Source of the DNA: Methanobacterium sp. UBA294
GTDB lineage: Archaea; Methanobacteriota; Methanobacteria; Methanobacteriales; Methanobacteriaceae
Length of the DNA stretch: 24,491 nucleotides
Direction: 5' to 3'
Assembly: GCA_002494495.1 (NCBI GenBank)
Contig: DACB01000007.1
Coordinates: forward strand, 306,374 to 330,864
Of the stretch, positions 1 to 9,050 are shown piece after piece (positions within the stretch are counted from its first letter, which is position 1; every line of letters begins with the position of its first letter). The translations under genes were made by a program, and so were the position numbers. The notes beneath the pieces are model-generated. The model did not search any database and had not been told where the DNA came from. It saw only the letters and a program-made list of their open reading frames with translations.

Positions 1-139
1 TCTCACAGTAATCCAAAGCACGATTCAAGAAATATTTAGATACCGGATTATCTGCAATACTCTTAAATATGGTAATCATATCACCAATTTTCAGAGAATT
101 TTGGCGGTCTGTTTGAATGGATTGTGTCGTAGTTGACAG
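1..139 (-). CDS. Partial unidentified protein, N-terminal 46 residues, apparent CTG start
   Basis: An open frame enters from the left edge and reads leftward, so only the N-terminus is present. It begins with a polar, Thr/Gln-rich stretch and then KIGDMITIFK...NPVSKYFLNRALDYCE, which looks like real soluble protein. A strong AGGAGG ribosome-binding site lies 7 bases before a CTG codon (137-139). An in-frame TAA sits just upstream, and no ATG, GTG or TTG occurs in frame until Met21, which has only a badly spaced GGTGA before it. CTG is therefore the best start. A TTG between the Shine-Dalgarno and the CTG is out of frame and stops after 17 codons. I do not recognise the family with confidence; a radical SAM N-terminus is a weak impression only. 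It is divergent from radB across a 285-bp AT-rich gap in which I see no gene. Confidence 0.6.
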   Translation of the reverse strand, partial: MSTTTQSIQTDRQNSLKIGDMITIFKSIADNPVSKYFLNRALDYCE

Positions 140-424
140 TGCAAAACCTCCTTATTTGTCGAATAATCTCACAATTAAAAAAATTACATAGCAGCATCCA
201 AGATTATTTTTCACTGTTTGTGATGGTATGATAGTTACATGAAATTATGATGCATCTATCTCCATTATGCTCTATTATTATGTATTTGATTGTATGTAAA
301 TATTTTTATGATGTTTAATATGCCAAATATCTAATAGTGAAATAACCATAAAACTAAAGTCCGGATAATTAAATACTAAATTAATCTAATAATATTTGAA
401 GAATTATAAAGCCTGAGGATTAAA

Positions 425-1129
425 TTGAAAACTTTAAATGAAATAGGTGATGGTCGTAAGATTCCTATAAACTGTTCTATAGATAAGATAATGGGTGGAG
501 GGGTGGAAAAAGGATGCATAACTCAATTTTACGGCCCTCCTGGAGTCGGTAAAACAAATATAGCCCTGAACCTCTTGGTCCAATGTGCAAAAACAGAGAA
601 GAAGGCCATATTTATAGATACAGAAGGCGGAATATCCATCGAACGGTTTAAACAAATATCTGGGGATGAATTTGATAATATTGCCTCTAATATAATGATA
701 TTTGAACCAAAAACTTTCCAAGAACAGGATGAAGTTTTAAGGAAGGTTGAAAACCTGCTTGAATCTGAAAAAGATGTTGGTCTATTGGTCCTCGACTCAG
801 CTGTAGCACTTTACAGACTAAAAGAGGGCGAATTAAGTCAGATGAACCAGGAACTAAGCCAGCAAATGGGAATTTTAATGAGAATAGCCAGGAATCACCA
901 CATCGCTGTGGTAATAACCAACCAGATATACCCGGTTTTCGGAGACGAGGGTAGCACCGGAATGGTGGCACCAGTGGGCGGTACTATACTCAAGTATCGG
1001 AGTAAGGTCATGGTGGAACTCCTCAGGGGAGACATCAATGGTGAGCGATATGCAATTTTAAAGCGCCATAGAAGTCGGCCTGAAGGCCTGAAGGCCCGGT
1101 TTAAAATAGTAAATGAAGGACTTTTATGA
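425..1129 (+). CDS. radB: DNA repair and recombination protein RadB
   Basis: RadB is a short archaeal RecA/Rad51 paralogue thought to support RadA-driven homologous recombination. The 234-residue product is the usual length: a RecA core with no N-terminal helix-hairpin-helix domain. Walker A is GPPGVGKT at residues 37-44, Walker B is LLVLDS at 120-125, and the family phrases FIDTEGG (about 63-69) and VITNQIY (about 162-168) are present. The basic C-terminus with LKRHRSRPEG is typical. The start is TTG at 425, with GAGG six bases upstream. The gene stands alone, followed 130 bases later by an aminotransferase on the same strand that probably has its own promoter. Identification is firm. The functional role comes from the family, not from anything visible here. 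Confidence 0.95.
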   Translation: MKTLNEIGDGRKIPINCSIDKIMGGGVEKGCITQFYGPPGVGKTNIALNLLVQCAKTEKKAIFIDTEGGISIERFKQISGDEFDNIASNIMIFEPKTFQEQDEVLRKVENLLESEKDVGLLVLDSAVALYRLKEGELSQMNQELSQQMGILMRIARNHHIAVVITNQIYPVFGDEGSTGMVAPVGGTILKYRSKVMVELLRGDINGERYAILKRHRSRPEGLKARFKIVNEGLL

Positions 1130-1166
1130 GGTATCTAAGGGTAAATTTTAAATTAAATGATACTTA

Positions 1167-1189
1167 AATAATAGTAATTTACTATTATT
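1167..1189. repeat. Perfect 11-bp inverted repeat, possible operator
   Basis: AATAATAGTAA and TTACTATTATT flank a single central T, making a 23-bp perfect palindrome. It lies 38 bases after the radB stop and 70 bases before the aminotransferase start. With only a one-base centre it suits a dimeric DNA-binding protein better than an RNA hairpin. A simple AT-rich coincidence or a radB transcript end remains possible. Confidence 0.45.
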
Positions 1190-1259
1190 AATTTCAAAAT
1201 CGGATAATGAACACCGATATTTGCTGGTTTTATCAATTTAACAAGTTACATGTGATATA

Positions 1260-2414
1260 ATGATTTCACGAAAAAAGTATGCAAGAGTAGCAAAGTCAGT
1301 ACCAAAGGGTTTTGACAGTCCAAATGACTTTTTCAATTATGTTTATAATGATCAGGACATGATCTGGATGGGCCAGAATACCAACCATCTCCATGAAAAA
1401 GATGGAATAATGGAAGCCATGCTCAGCAGTATAAAAAAGGGAGACTACGATAAATATCCCCCACCAGAGGGATTCCCAGAGTTGAAAGATCTGATCCAGG
1501 AAGATTTGGGACTCACCCATGGCTTTGACAGTTTGATAACTGCAGGTGGAACAGAATCACTTTATCTAGCATCTAACAGCATCCTTGACCCCGGAGACAA
1601 TACCTTAACCTGTGACCCAGGGTACCTCATCATCGATAACTTCTGCAGCAGATTTGGAGAAGTAAAATCAGTACCCATCTACAACAAGGAATGCGGATAT
1701 AAGCTCACACCCCAGCTTGCCCGGGAAAACCTGGATGAAAATACCAAGCTGATAATACTCATAGACCCACTCAACCCCCTTGGAACATCATACACCAAGG
1801 AGGAGATAAAGGAGTTCGCGGAAATATCAGAAGAACATGGCATTTATCTAATTCACGACATCACATACCGGGATTTTGCAAGCAAGCACACATTAATGGC
1901 CAAATACGCACCAGAACGCACTGTTACCATCTATAGTTTTTCAAAAATCTATGGAATGGCAGGATTAAGGATAGGTGCAATGATAGCAAGTCCAGACTTA
2001 ATCAACTCCGTACGCACAATATTGATAAACGATTTAGGTACCAACGTAGTTGCCCAGAAGGGAGCAATCGCCGCAGTAAACTCAAAATATGAATGGCTTG
2101 ATAATATTAAAAGCACAACTCAGTCCAACCAGAAATACATAAAGCAGGCAGTGGATCAGGTGGAGGGTGCTTATCTACCGGTTTATCCATCAGATGCTAA
2201 TATGATGGTAATAGACCTCCTGAATACGGGTTTAAAACCAGTAGAACTTTCTGACTATTTACTTGACTGTGGAATATTTGTCCGGGAAGGATCCTACACC
2301 AGCAAACTGTTCGGCCACCGTTACCTAAGAATCAGTTACTCCATACCCACTGAATACGTGAAATACTTTGCAGAGTGTTTTGTGGAAGGAATGGACGCGT
2401 TGAGTGGGGAATAA
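1260..2414 (+). CDS. PLP-dependent class I/II aminotransferase (HisC-like)
   Basis: This is a fold-type I pyridoxal phosphate aminotransferase of 384 residues. Diagnostic residues are the TAGGTESLY cofactor phosphate loop (about 94-102), Asn172 in PLNPLG, Asp200 and Tyr203 in HDITY, the Schiff-base lysine Lys229 in SFSKIYGMAGLRIG with Arg237, and a C-terminal YLRISYS whose Arg normally binds the substrate carboxylate. The overall look is closest to histidinol-phosphate/aspartate aminotransferases, but the substrate cannot be read from the sequence and no histidine or other amino acid biosynthesis gene is adjacent. The start is ATG at 1260 after a weak GTGAT. The gene ends in a strong A/T stem terminator. 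The class is certain; the specificity is unknown. Confidence 0.88.
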   Translation: MISRKKYARVAKSVPKGFDSPNDFFNYVYNDQDMIWMGQNTNHLHEKDGIMEAMLSSIKKGDYDKYPPPEGFPELKDLIQEDLGLTHGFDSLITAGGTESLYLASNSILDPGDNTLTCDPGYLIIDNFCSRFGEVKSVPIYNKECGYKLTPQLARENLDENTKLIILIDPLNPLGTSYTKEEIKEFAEISEEHGIYLIHDITYRDFASKHTLMAKYAPERTVTIYSFSKIYGMAGLRIGAMIASPDLINSVRTILINDLGTNVVAQKGAIAAVNSKYEWLDNIKSTTQSNQKYIKQAVDQVEGAYLPVYPSDANMMVIDLLNTGLKPVELSDYLLDCGIFVREGSYTSKLFGHRYLRISYSIPTEYVKYFAECFVEGMDALSGE

Positions 2415-2446
2415 AAAAATAAATTTAATTTTTTTATTATTCTTTT
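2410..2446 (+). terminator. Terminator after the aminotransferase gene
   Basis: A perfect 11-bp inverted repeat, 2410-2420 pairing with 2428-2438 around a 7-base loop, overlaps the stop codon. It consists of A7 and T7 tracts and is followed by TTCTTTT. The T-rich run suits archaeal transcription termination on the plus strand. Confidence 0.6.
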
Positions 2447-2494
2447 GACTTGTTATCAATTTTTCTGAGTATTTTGATTCCAAAACAATTATCA

Positions 2495-2521
2495 ATTTAA
2501 TGGCCAGTTAAGCCATTAAAT
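2495..2521. terminator. Perfect 10-bp hairpin between convergent genes
   Basis: ATTTAATGGC and GCCATTAAAT pair perfectly around the 7-base loop CAGTTAA. The element lies 114 bases beyond the stop of the minus-strand ABCE1 gene and 80 bases beyond the plus-strand aminotransferase gene. A shared 3'-end or RNA-stability hairpin is the simplest reading. No long T-run follows directly on either strand, so the terminator call is tentative. Confidence 0.4.
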
Positions 2522-2634
2522 AATAGCGAGGTTGATAACTATACTTGTTTGTAGTTGTGCTTATATCTAGATCATTTTCATTCTGAACAGGTGTTACTAC
2601 AAAATTTCGCCAATGGTAGACGTGTGTCCATTCA

Positions 2635-4410
<1,776 letters not shown>

Positions 4411-4554
4411 AATTCATCACCAAAATAAGTGTAAATAATTATTAAGACTATATGGTGGTTCTATTATAAAACAATTTATCCTATGTTGAAATAATTTATT
4501 ATCGGAAAAAAGACATATAATGAACTATTAGTAGATTTATGGGAGAAAGCAAGT

Positions 4555-5013
4555 ATGGTTATAAAAATTACTAGCCCTGTATTTAACCAGGGAGAAGAAA
4601 TACCAACAAAATACAGTTGTAACGATATTAATGTATCCCCACCACTTGAATGGGATGGTTTACCTGATGGCACAGAGAGTATTGCCCTTATCTTTGATGA
4701 TGCAGATGCATCAAATGGTGCATTCGTCCACTGGATAATATTCAACCTACCCGGAGATACAAACGGTTTACCTGAGCATGTGATGGGTAGAGAATTATTG
4801 GGCGATGGTTCCAAGCAGGGATTAAATAGTTATGGCCTGGTGGGATACAAAGGACCCTGTCCACCCAAAGGAACTCACAGGTACTTCTTCAATATATATG
4901 CCCTGGATATTAAACTGGATCTCCCTCCGCTGGTAGGGAAAGAAGAGCTTTTAAGTGCAATGGAAGGGCATATACTGGGCCAGGGTGAACTTATGGGTCT
5001 ATTCACCCGTTAA
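4555..5013 (+). CDS. YbhB/YbcL family phosphatidylethanolamine-binding-like protein
   Basis: This 152-residue protein belongs to the PEBP family, related to Raf kinase inhibitor protein and E. coli YbhB. The ligand-pocket motifs are present: PPLEWDGLP, LIFDDADA, HWIIFNLP and the long GPCPPKGTHRYFFNIYALD segment that carries the conserved His. There is no signal peptide, so it is cytosolic. The ATG at 4555 has GGGAG ten bases upstream; the ATG within that GGGAG context (4539) is out of frame. It ends 31 bases from a convergent small orphan. The prokaryotic function is poorly known, so only the family is claimed. Confidence 0.9.
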   Translation: MVIKITSPVFNQGEEIPTKYSCNDINVSPPLEWDGLPDGTESIALIFDDADASNGAFVHWIIFNLPGDTNGLPEHVMGRELLGDGSKQGLNSYGLVGYKGPCPPKGTHRYFFNIYALDIKLDLPPLVGKEELLSAMEGHILGQGELMGLFTR

Positions 5014-5026
5014 TTAATTATTTTGT

Positions 5027-5038
5027 ATTTTTAAAAAT
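5027..5038. terminator. Bidirectional T-tract between convergent genes
   Basis: The 31-bp gap between the PEBP gene and the orphan at 5045-5311 contains the 12-bp palindrome ATTTTTAAAAAT, which gives a T5 tract on either strand. It has no loop, so it would act as a T-tract terminator rather than a hairpin. Confidence 0.35.
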
Positions 5039-5044
5039 GAAATA

Positions 5045-5311
5045 TTACTGTCCACTGTAGTCCATCATGGTCTCATCATGCATATTTTTACTAGTTTTAA
5101 ATTTTGCAATTTCAAGTCCATCCAGTAGTTCGAAGCTGGAAATGAGGTGGTCGGTCATCAATTCCCTTACTAAATCTTTATTTTCGGGGTCTTCGCTGTT
5201 TACATATCCGATGATAGCGAATAATGATTCCTGCCATGCTTTATATTCTGTAGTGGTTTCAAGGGCCTTTATTAGATCTTTTTGATACTGTGTTAGTTCA
5301 TCGTTACTCAT
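5045..5311 (-). CDS. Small hypothetical protein, 88 residues
   Basis: I do not recognise this protein. It is acidic and soluble, apparently mostly helical, with no cysteine, signal peptide or membrane segment. Coding status is supported by an ATG start preceded at six bases by GGTGA and by normal composition. It has Trp at position 20 and a GYVNSEDPENKDLV turn near the middle. It converges with the PEBP gene and diverges from the membrane glycosyltransferase gene, so the neighbours give no functional clue. Probably a lineage-specific protein. Confidence 0.65.
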   Translation of the reverse strand: MSNDELTQYQKDLIKALETTTEYKAWQESLFAIIGYVNSEDPENKDLVRELMTDHLISSFELLDGLEIAKFKTSKNMHDETMMDYSGQ

Positions 5312-5342
5312 AATTTCACCAAGTGATATAAATGTTATTTAT

Positions 5343-5442
5343 TTAGATTGTATCTAATATTAGATAGTATTCCTAAAACTATTTCATTTTTAGGGTAATA
5401 TTTTTCATGCAGTAAGTCTTCATAGAAAAATATTAAGACTTA
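5343..5442. repeat. Cluster of inverted repeats upstream of the glycosyltransferase gene
   Basis: Three structures lie in a row. First, alternating TTAGAT/ATCTAA half-sites include the perfect 16-bp palindrome TATCTAATATTAGATA (5351-5366). Second, CCTAAAA (5372-5378) pairs with TTTTAGG (5388-5394); past a two-base bulge the stem extends by AGTATT/AATATT, and T5 follows on the plus strand at 5401-5405. Third, an 8-bp repeat pairs 5413-5420 with 5435-5442. They may be operators and/or a small hairpin RNA; no protein gene fits. Confidence 0.45.
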
Positions 5443-5481
5443 GTTTATTCAAGTGTAAAATTTTAAGACTAATATTCAAGT
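5433..5481. repeat. Degenerate direct repeat before the glycosyltransferase gene
   Basis: Two copies of TTAAGACT, a short spacer and ATTCAAGT occur at 5433-5454 and 5463-5481. They sit 20-70 bases upstream of the likely TATA region (about 5500-5515) of the gene starting at 5558. Paired direct sites next to a promoter suggest regulator binding. Confidence 0.4.
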
Positions 5482-5557
5482 TTAATCTTTAAAATTTAAA
5501 TGGATATAAATATAATAAATTAATTAAATCTTATTTTCAATTTATTTAGGTGAAATA

Positions 5558-7219
5558 GTGAAGAGTATCCAGGACCTCAAGAGAAAACCATTATTCGTTT
5601 TGATGATAGTCGCCCTGGCTATCACTGCTTATCTACTATATAAGCAGATAAATATTGGAGTGCCATACTACGATGTTTTTGTTTACCTCAACAACGCACT
5701 TATCTTTGCTGGAATACCGGTTAATATCAGTGTTATTTATCTATCCCCTTTAATGCCCTTTTTAACGTCCCTGTTTTTCCGGATGGGATATATTTCCGCC
5801 AATGTACTTTTCGCACTTAATGCCATTGTATTTGTCTTGGGGATTGCTGGGTTTTATTTGTTGTTAAGGCAGCGTTTTAATGAGGTTCAAAGTTTTACAG
5901 GATCTTTAATCTTCATGTCATTACCTTTGATATTAACTTGGGCTGTATCAGGTGGTATTGATATCCCTGGAGTAGTATTTTCCATATGGACTCTGTATTT
6001 CCTGGTCTTAGGTGTGAGGAAGGATTCTAAATATCTATATTTAGTAGCTCCCATGTTGATGGTTGCATTCATTGCCAGGTACTCCTCGTTCCTTTTAGTC
6101 TTTCCCATATTTCTGTTCCTTTTGATAAATGATGATTTCATTAAAAACTTTAAGAGGATTATTTTGGGAGTGTTAGCCAGTTTAATCTTTGTTGCACCAT
6201 TTTTAGCTTATTTCTACTCAAAGCTGGGTAATCTAAATCCCCTAATCAACATGTTCACCTCAACAGTGTTAGGTTCAAACACTGCAGTTAACGATTTGGC
6301 TTATAATCCAGATACACTGTACTTCTTATTCAACTTGCCTAATTATATTTCCATAGGAACTCTTCAAGGATTTTATCGAGTAATTCAGAATCCTTCACAG
6401 GGATCTCCATCCATAATAGCTTATATATTGGTTATAATCGTGTTATTTGGACTGGGTATTTATCTATATCAGATCATCAAAAATAAAGTTAAAAATGTTG
6501 ATTCTAACCAGAAAAAGACAATTATCCACTCTTTAATAACGGTTTCCCTATTTGGACTGGCAGTTTGGAGCTTCTTTAACCTATCCTATTTAATTACGGA
6601 GTTCATATTTTTAGCGGCTTTTTTTGCGGGGTACCGATTGTTTAAAGGTGCGGGTAAAAAATTAGAAATTGATTTCCTATTTTTATCCTGGTTTACTGTC
6701 TTCTTCGTATTTCATAGTGTAATTTTAGTTAAAGTGGATCGTTACTTCATTACCATGGCCCCAGCACTGGCGTATTTCATCATCCTGGGGTTGAGCACGT
6801 TAATTGAGAAATATAAATCCCATTTAAGTTTTAAAAAGATAAGACCTGAGCATCTATATTTGATTATCGGTATTTTCCTCCTGATATCATCATTAGCCGT
6901 CCATATAGGCCATTCACCAAAACATGGCTATGGTTACCACATACAAAATGCCAGTGACTGGCTTATGGAATATGATCCTGACTATCGGGACAAAAATATC
7001 TACTCAGATTATGACCCTGCAGTAACCTGGACACTTAAAAATGAGGTCAAATTCGGTGTTCCCAGATTCCATCATACACCTGACTATTTTGGCAGGTTTT
7101 TACTGGACCATGATGCAGATTACTATATAGACACATTAACTGACCCTAAGTGGGGTATCCCAGGTTACAGGGTGATTAAAAAGATGGGTAGTATCTGGAT
7201 TTATCAGAGGGATTTCTAA
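5558..7219 (+). CDS. Multi-pass membrane glycosyltransferase-like protein (GT-C/GT39 type)
   Basis: The 553-residue product has about eleven predicted hydrophobic membrane segments between residues 12 and about 450, then a soluble C-terminal domain of about 95 residues rich in Tyr, Asp and His. The first segment is followed by GVPYYDVFVYL, placing an acidic residue (Asp39) in the first outward loop, as in GT-C enzymes that transfer sugars from polyprenyl-phosphate donors. Known archaeal relatives are annotated as family 39 or ArnT-like glycosyltransferases, for S-layer, lipid or wall glycosylation. The GTG start at 5558 has AGGTGA five bases before it. It appears monocistronic. The fold class is fairly clear; donor and acceptor are unknown. 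Confidence 0.7.
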   Translation: MKSIQDLKRKPLFVLMIVALAITAYLLYKQINIGVPYYDVFVYLNNALIFAGIPVNISVIYLSPLMPFLTSLFFRMGYISANVLFALNAIVFVLGIAGFYLLLRQRFNEVQSFTGSLIFMSLPLILTWAVSGGIDIPGVVFSIWTLYFLVLGVRKDSKYLYLVAPMLMVAFIARYSSFLLVFPIFLFLLINDDFIKNFKRIILGVLASLIFVAPFLAYFYSKLGNLNPLINMFTSTVLGSNTAVNDLAYNPDTLYFLFNLPNYISIGTLQGFYRVIQNPSQGSPSIIAYILVIIVLFGLGIYLYQIIKNKVKNVDSNQKKTIIHSLITVSLFGLAVWSFFNLSYLITEFIFLAAFFAGYRLFKGAGKKLEIDFLFLSWFTVFFVFHSVILVKVDRYFITMAPALAYFIILGLSTLIEKYKSHLSFKKIRPEHLYLIIGIFLLISSLAVHIGHSPKHGYGYHIQNASDWLMEYDPDYRDKNIYSDYDPAVTWTLKNEVKFGVPRFHHTPDYFGRFLLDHDADYYIDTLTDPKWGIPGYRVIKKMGSIWIYQRDF

Positions 7220-7249
7220 GAACAAACATAAAATATAATCATTAAACTT

Positions 7250-7314
7250 GAAAGTCAGGGATGGTTCTTTGACTCTCGAAAGATGCTTTAGCTCTGGAAG
7301 GATTTCTTAACTCT
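7250..7314. repeat. Hairpin and 19-bp-spaced repeat in the leader of the KH/PP-loop gene
   Basis: GAAAGTCA (7250-7257) pairs with TGACTCTC (7270-7277) with one mismatch. CTCT then recurs at 7273, 7292 and 7311, exactly 19 bases apart, within a degenerate CTCT-GAA-GAT unit. A TATA-like AAATATAATC lies just upstream at 7231-7240, so most of this would be in the 5' leader. Confidence 0.3.
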
Positions 7315-7336
7315 AATAAAATACAGTTGTGATTCA

Positions 7337-8362
7337 ATGAAAAAGGAGGATATACTCACTGCAATCTCTAGTATCAGGAGAGAAATAGGTCATGAAGACG
7401 TAATGCCAGATATAACTGATGTTATATTTGATGATGAAAAGGGAAAACTTTTAATCATAGCATCAGATAGGCCTGAGAAATCACTGGTAATAGGCAAAGG
7501 CGGATGGGTAGTGGGGAAACTAAAAGAAGAGTTAAATGTAGATCATATCCATGTGGAGGCATATTCAGATATTCTCTTACGTAAATACAGGATGGAATTG
7601 GCCCTTAGGAGACTTGATGAAATTAAGACTGATTTTGATGATGAGATACGCACTCCACTGGTTAATCTTTCCATGCTTCTTAAAAAAAGAATCGAACGTC
7701 CATTAAGTTTGAAGACTATTTTAGATGATTTTGATATGCCTCCTGATTTTAACAATAATAAAGCTATGGTTGCATTATCCGGTGGGGTAGACAGCAGTTT
7801 TTCCCTCATCATAGCAAAGAAGATGGGCTTCAATCCCCTGGCAATAACAGTTAACCCCGGAGATATTATTTTACCTAAATATTTCCGGGACAAGGTGGAG
7901 AATTTAACCAGTAAGTTAGGTATTGAGCACAGATACCTGGATACAGATATGACCTCGCTGTTTGAAGGTGCACTGGAGGGTCGTTACCACCCCTGTGGCA
8001 GATGTTCCAAGATGATAGAGGAAACCATACTGGAATATGCCCGGGAAGAAGGAATGCAATTTTTGATATTTGGTGATTTACTAGCAACTGGTGCTCAATC
8101 ATTAGCTTATAAAGGTGATGTTTTAAGAATCAACTTACCCGCCATGTTATCAGCTACCAAAGGAGAAACTAAAGAATTAGCCGGTGAATACGGGGTGACT
8201 TCTGTAGGTGGATATGGTTGTCCATTACTATTTGAGGTTAAAAAGAAGTATAATCATATGGCCTGGTTTTCGATTCAGAGAGTGATTAGGGAAACTAGGG
8301 CGGGTATACTGGAGCCTGGCGAAGCACTGGATATGGTTATGAATTTATGTAAAAATAAGTAG
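7337..8362 (+). CDS. KH-domain plus PP-loop ATPase, putative Fe-S tRNA sulfurtransferase
   Basis: The 341-residue protein joins an N-terminal KH-type RNA-binding domain (VIGKGGWVVGKL, residues 51-62, a GxxG loop) to an adenine nucleotide alpha-hydrolase domain with PP-loop SGGVDSS (148-154). Three cysteines, Cys220 and Cys223 (HPCGRC) and Cys295 (GGYGCPL), are spaced like the three Cys that hold the 4Fe-4S cluster in TtcA/TtuA tRNA thiolation enzymes. The KH domain would supply RNA binding where TtuA-type proteins use zinc fingers. What I see is the two domains and the cysteines; tRNA thiolation is inference. The ATG start at 7337 follows only a weak GTGATT. It is transcribed alone, and a T6 tract follows at 8386-8391. 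Confidence 0.78.
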   Translation: MKKEDILTAISSIRREIGHEDVMPDITDVIFDDEKGKLLIIASDRPEKSLVIGKGGWVVGKLKEELNVDHIHVEAYSDILLRKYRMELALRRLDEIKTDFDDEIRTPLVNLSMLLKKRIERPLSLKTILDDFDMPPDFNNNKAMVALSGGVDSSFSLIIAKKMGFNPLAITVNPGDIILPKYFRDKVENLTSKLGIEHRYLDTDMTSLFEGALEGRYHPCGRCSKMIEETILEYAREEGMQFLIFGDLLATGAQSLAYKGDVLRINLPAMLSATKGETKELAGEYGVTSVGGYGCPLLFEVKKKYNHMAWFSIQRVIRETRAGILEPGEALDMVMNLCKNK

Positions 8363-8380
8363 ATTAAGGAAAATAATATT

Positions 8381-8400
8381 CAAAATTTTTTATAATCTGA
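8381..8400 (+). terminator. T-tract terminator after the KH/PP-loop gene
   Basis: CAAAATTTTTTATAAT, with six consecutive T on the plus strand (8386-8391), begins 19 bases after the stop codon. There is no strong hairpin, in line with T-tract archaeal termination. Confidence 0.35.
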
Positions 8401-8426
8401 AGAAAAGGTAGGGGATTATTATTTAC

Positions 8427-8579
8427 CTATCTCCGGGGTACCATAATTAATTCTAATACTCCGTAGATTACCAGGAAAATTCCTACAAGCCAGGTTAATA
8501 ACGCTGGGTATACAATGATCAAGATACCAATTATAATGGCAACAATTCCTATAATTTCTTTGGTGGTTTGGTCTCTCAT
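8427..8579 (-). CDS. DUF3096-like 50-residue membrane protein
   Basis: A complete small frame that a length cut-off would miss. It encodes MRDQTTKE, then two hydrophobic helices split by a short turn with Pro25 (IIGIVAIIIGILIIVY and LTWLVGIFLVIYGVLELI), ending in VPRR. The Tyr-Pro turn and the Tyr-Gly in the second helix match the pattern I know from DUF3096, a small two-helix membrane family of unknown function. There is no Shine-Dalgarno sequence, but a TATA box at 8601-8610 sits about 27 bases before the ATG, so the mRNA is probably leaderless. It converges with the KH/PP-loop gene. Confidence 0.75.
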   Translation of the reverse strand: MRDQTTKEIIGIVAIIIGILIIVYPALLTWLVGIFLVIYGVLELIMVPRR

Positions 8580-8600
8580 ATCTTAATATCTGTAAAAGTT

Positions 8601-8610
8601 CATATATAAA
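8601..8610 (-). promoter_or_regulatory. TATA box for the DUF3096-like gene
   Basis: On the minus strand this reads TTTATATATG, a near-consensus archaeal box A. Its centre is about 27 bases upstream of the ATG at 8579, so transcription should start at or within a few bases of the start codon. Confidence 0.5.
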
Positions 8611-8782
8611 TATTGTGATAGAAGGGATGTTTACTGGAAAACGAGGTTATATACTGCCCTAACTGTGGTTAAACCAATATAAAATGATTAAATCCGTTAT
8701 CATGGTCTCTATGGCATTGATATAAATGTGGATAACAGGATTCTGTGGTTATTGAGGATGAGCTGACGAGCTAGGTGTTGGA

Positions 8783-8801
8783 AAAATTAAAAAAAGAGCT
8801 T
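8783..8801 (-). terminator. T-tract terminator after the small orphan
   Basis: On the minus strand, shortly after the stop of the gene at 8814-9008, the sequence reads GCTC followed by T7, AA and T5. The rest of the 8611-8782 gap holds no convincing gene. Confidence 0.4.
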
Positions 8802-8813
8802 AAAAATAGTGAT

Positions 8814-9008
8814 TCAAATGATAATCCTGATAAAATGTTCCATTTTAGCCCCAGCTTCAAATTCCATATTAAAATCATCCCGGTAGTCTTCCAGGATCTT
8901 CCAGAGTGTATCATCATCGGCATAGATAACTAAGGCCCTTTCTTCTTTTTCTATTCTCTGGATACCTTCGTATTCCTTCTGAAATTCTTCAATTATATTT
9001 TGAATCAT
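8814..9008 (-). CDS. Small hypothetical protein, 64 residues
   Basis: I do not recognise this protein. It is strongly acidic, with an amphipathic N-terminal helix (IIEEFQKEYEGIQRIEKEE), a short strand (ALVIYADDD), another helix and a final strand (MEHFIRIII), which would suit a compact alpha/beta fold. No motif or membrane segment is visible. The ATG start has only a weak GATG-type ribosome-binding site. It lies 42 bases downstream of argH on the same strand and may be its co-transcribed tail, although the proteins show no functional link. Confidence 0.6.
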   Translation of the reverse strand: MIQNIIEEFQKEYEGIQRIEKEERALVIYADDDTLWKILEDYRDDFNMEFEAGAKMEHFIRIII

Positions 9009-9050
9009 AACATCATTCTATTTAAATTCAACAGTAAAAAAATAGTCCGA

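Noticed and set aside
8634..8672. Zinc-ribbon-like IYCPNCG followed by a stop on the plus strand
   Set aside because: Only a dozen codons with no start codon or ribosome-binding site; at most a relic, and equally likely chance.
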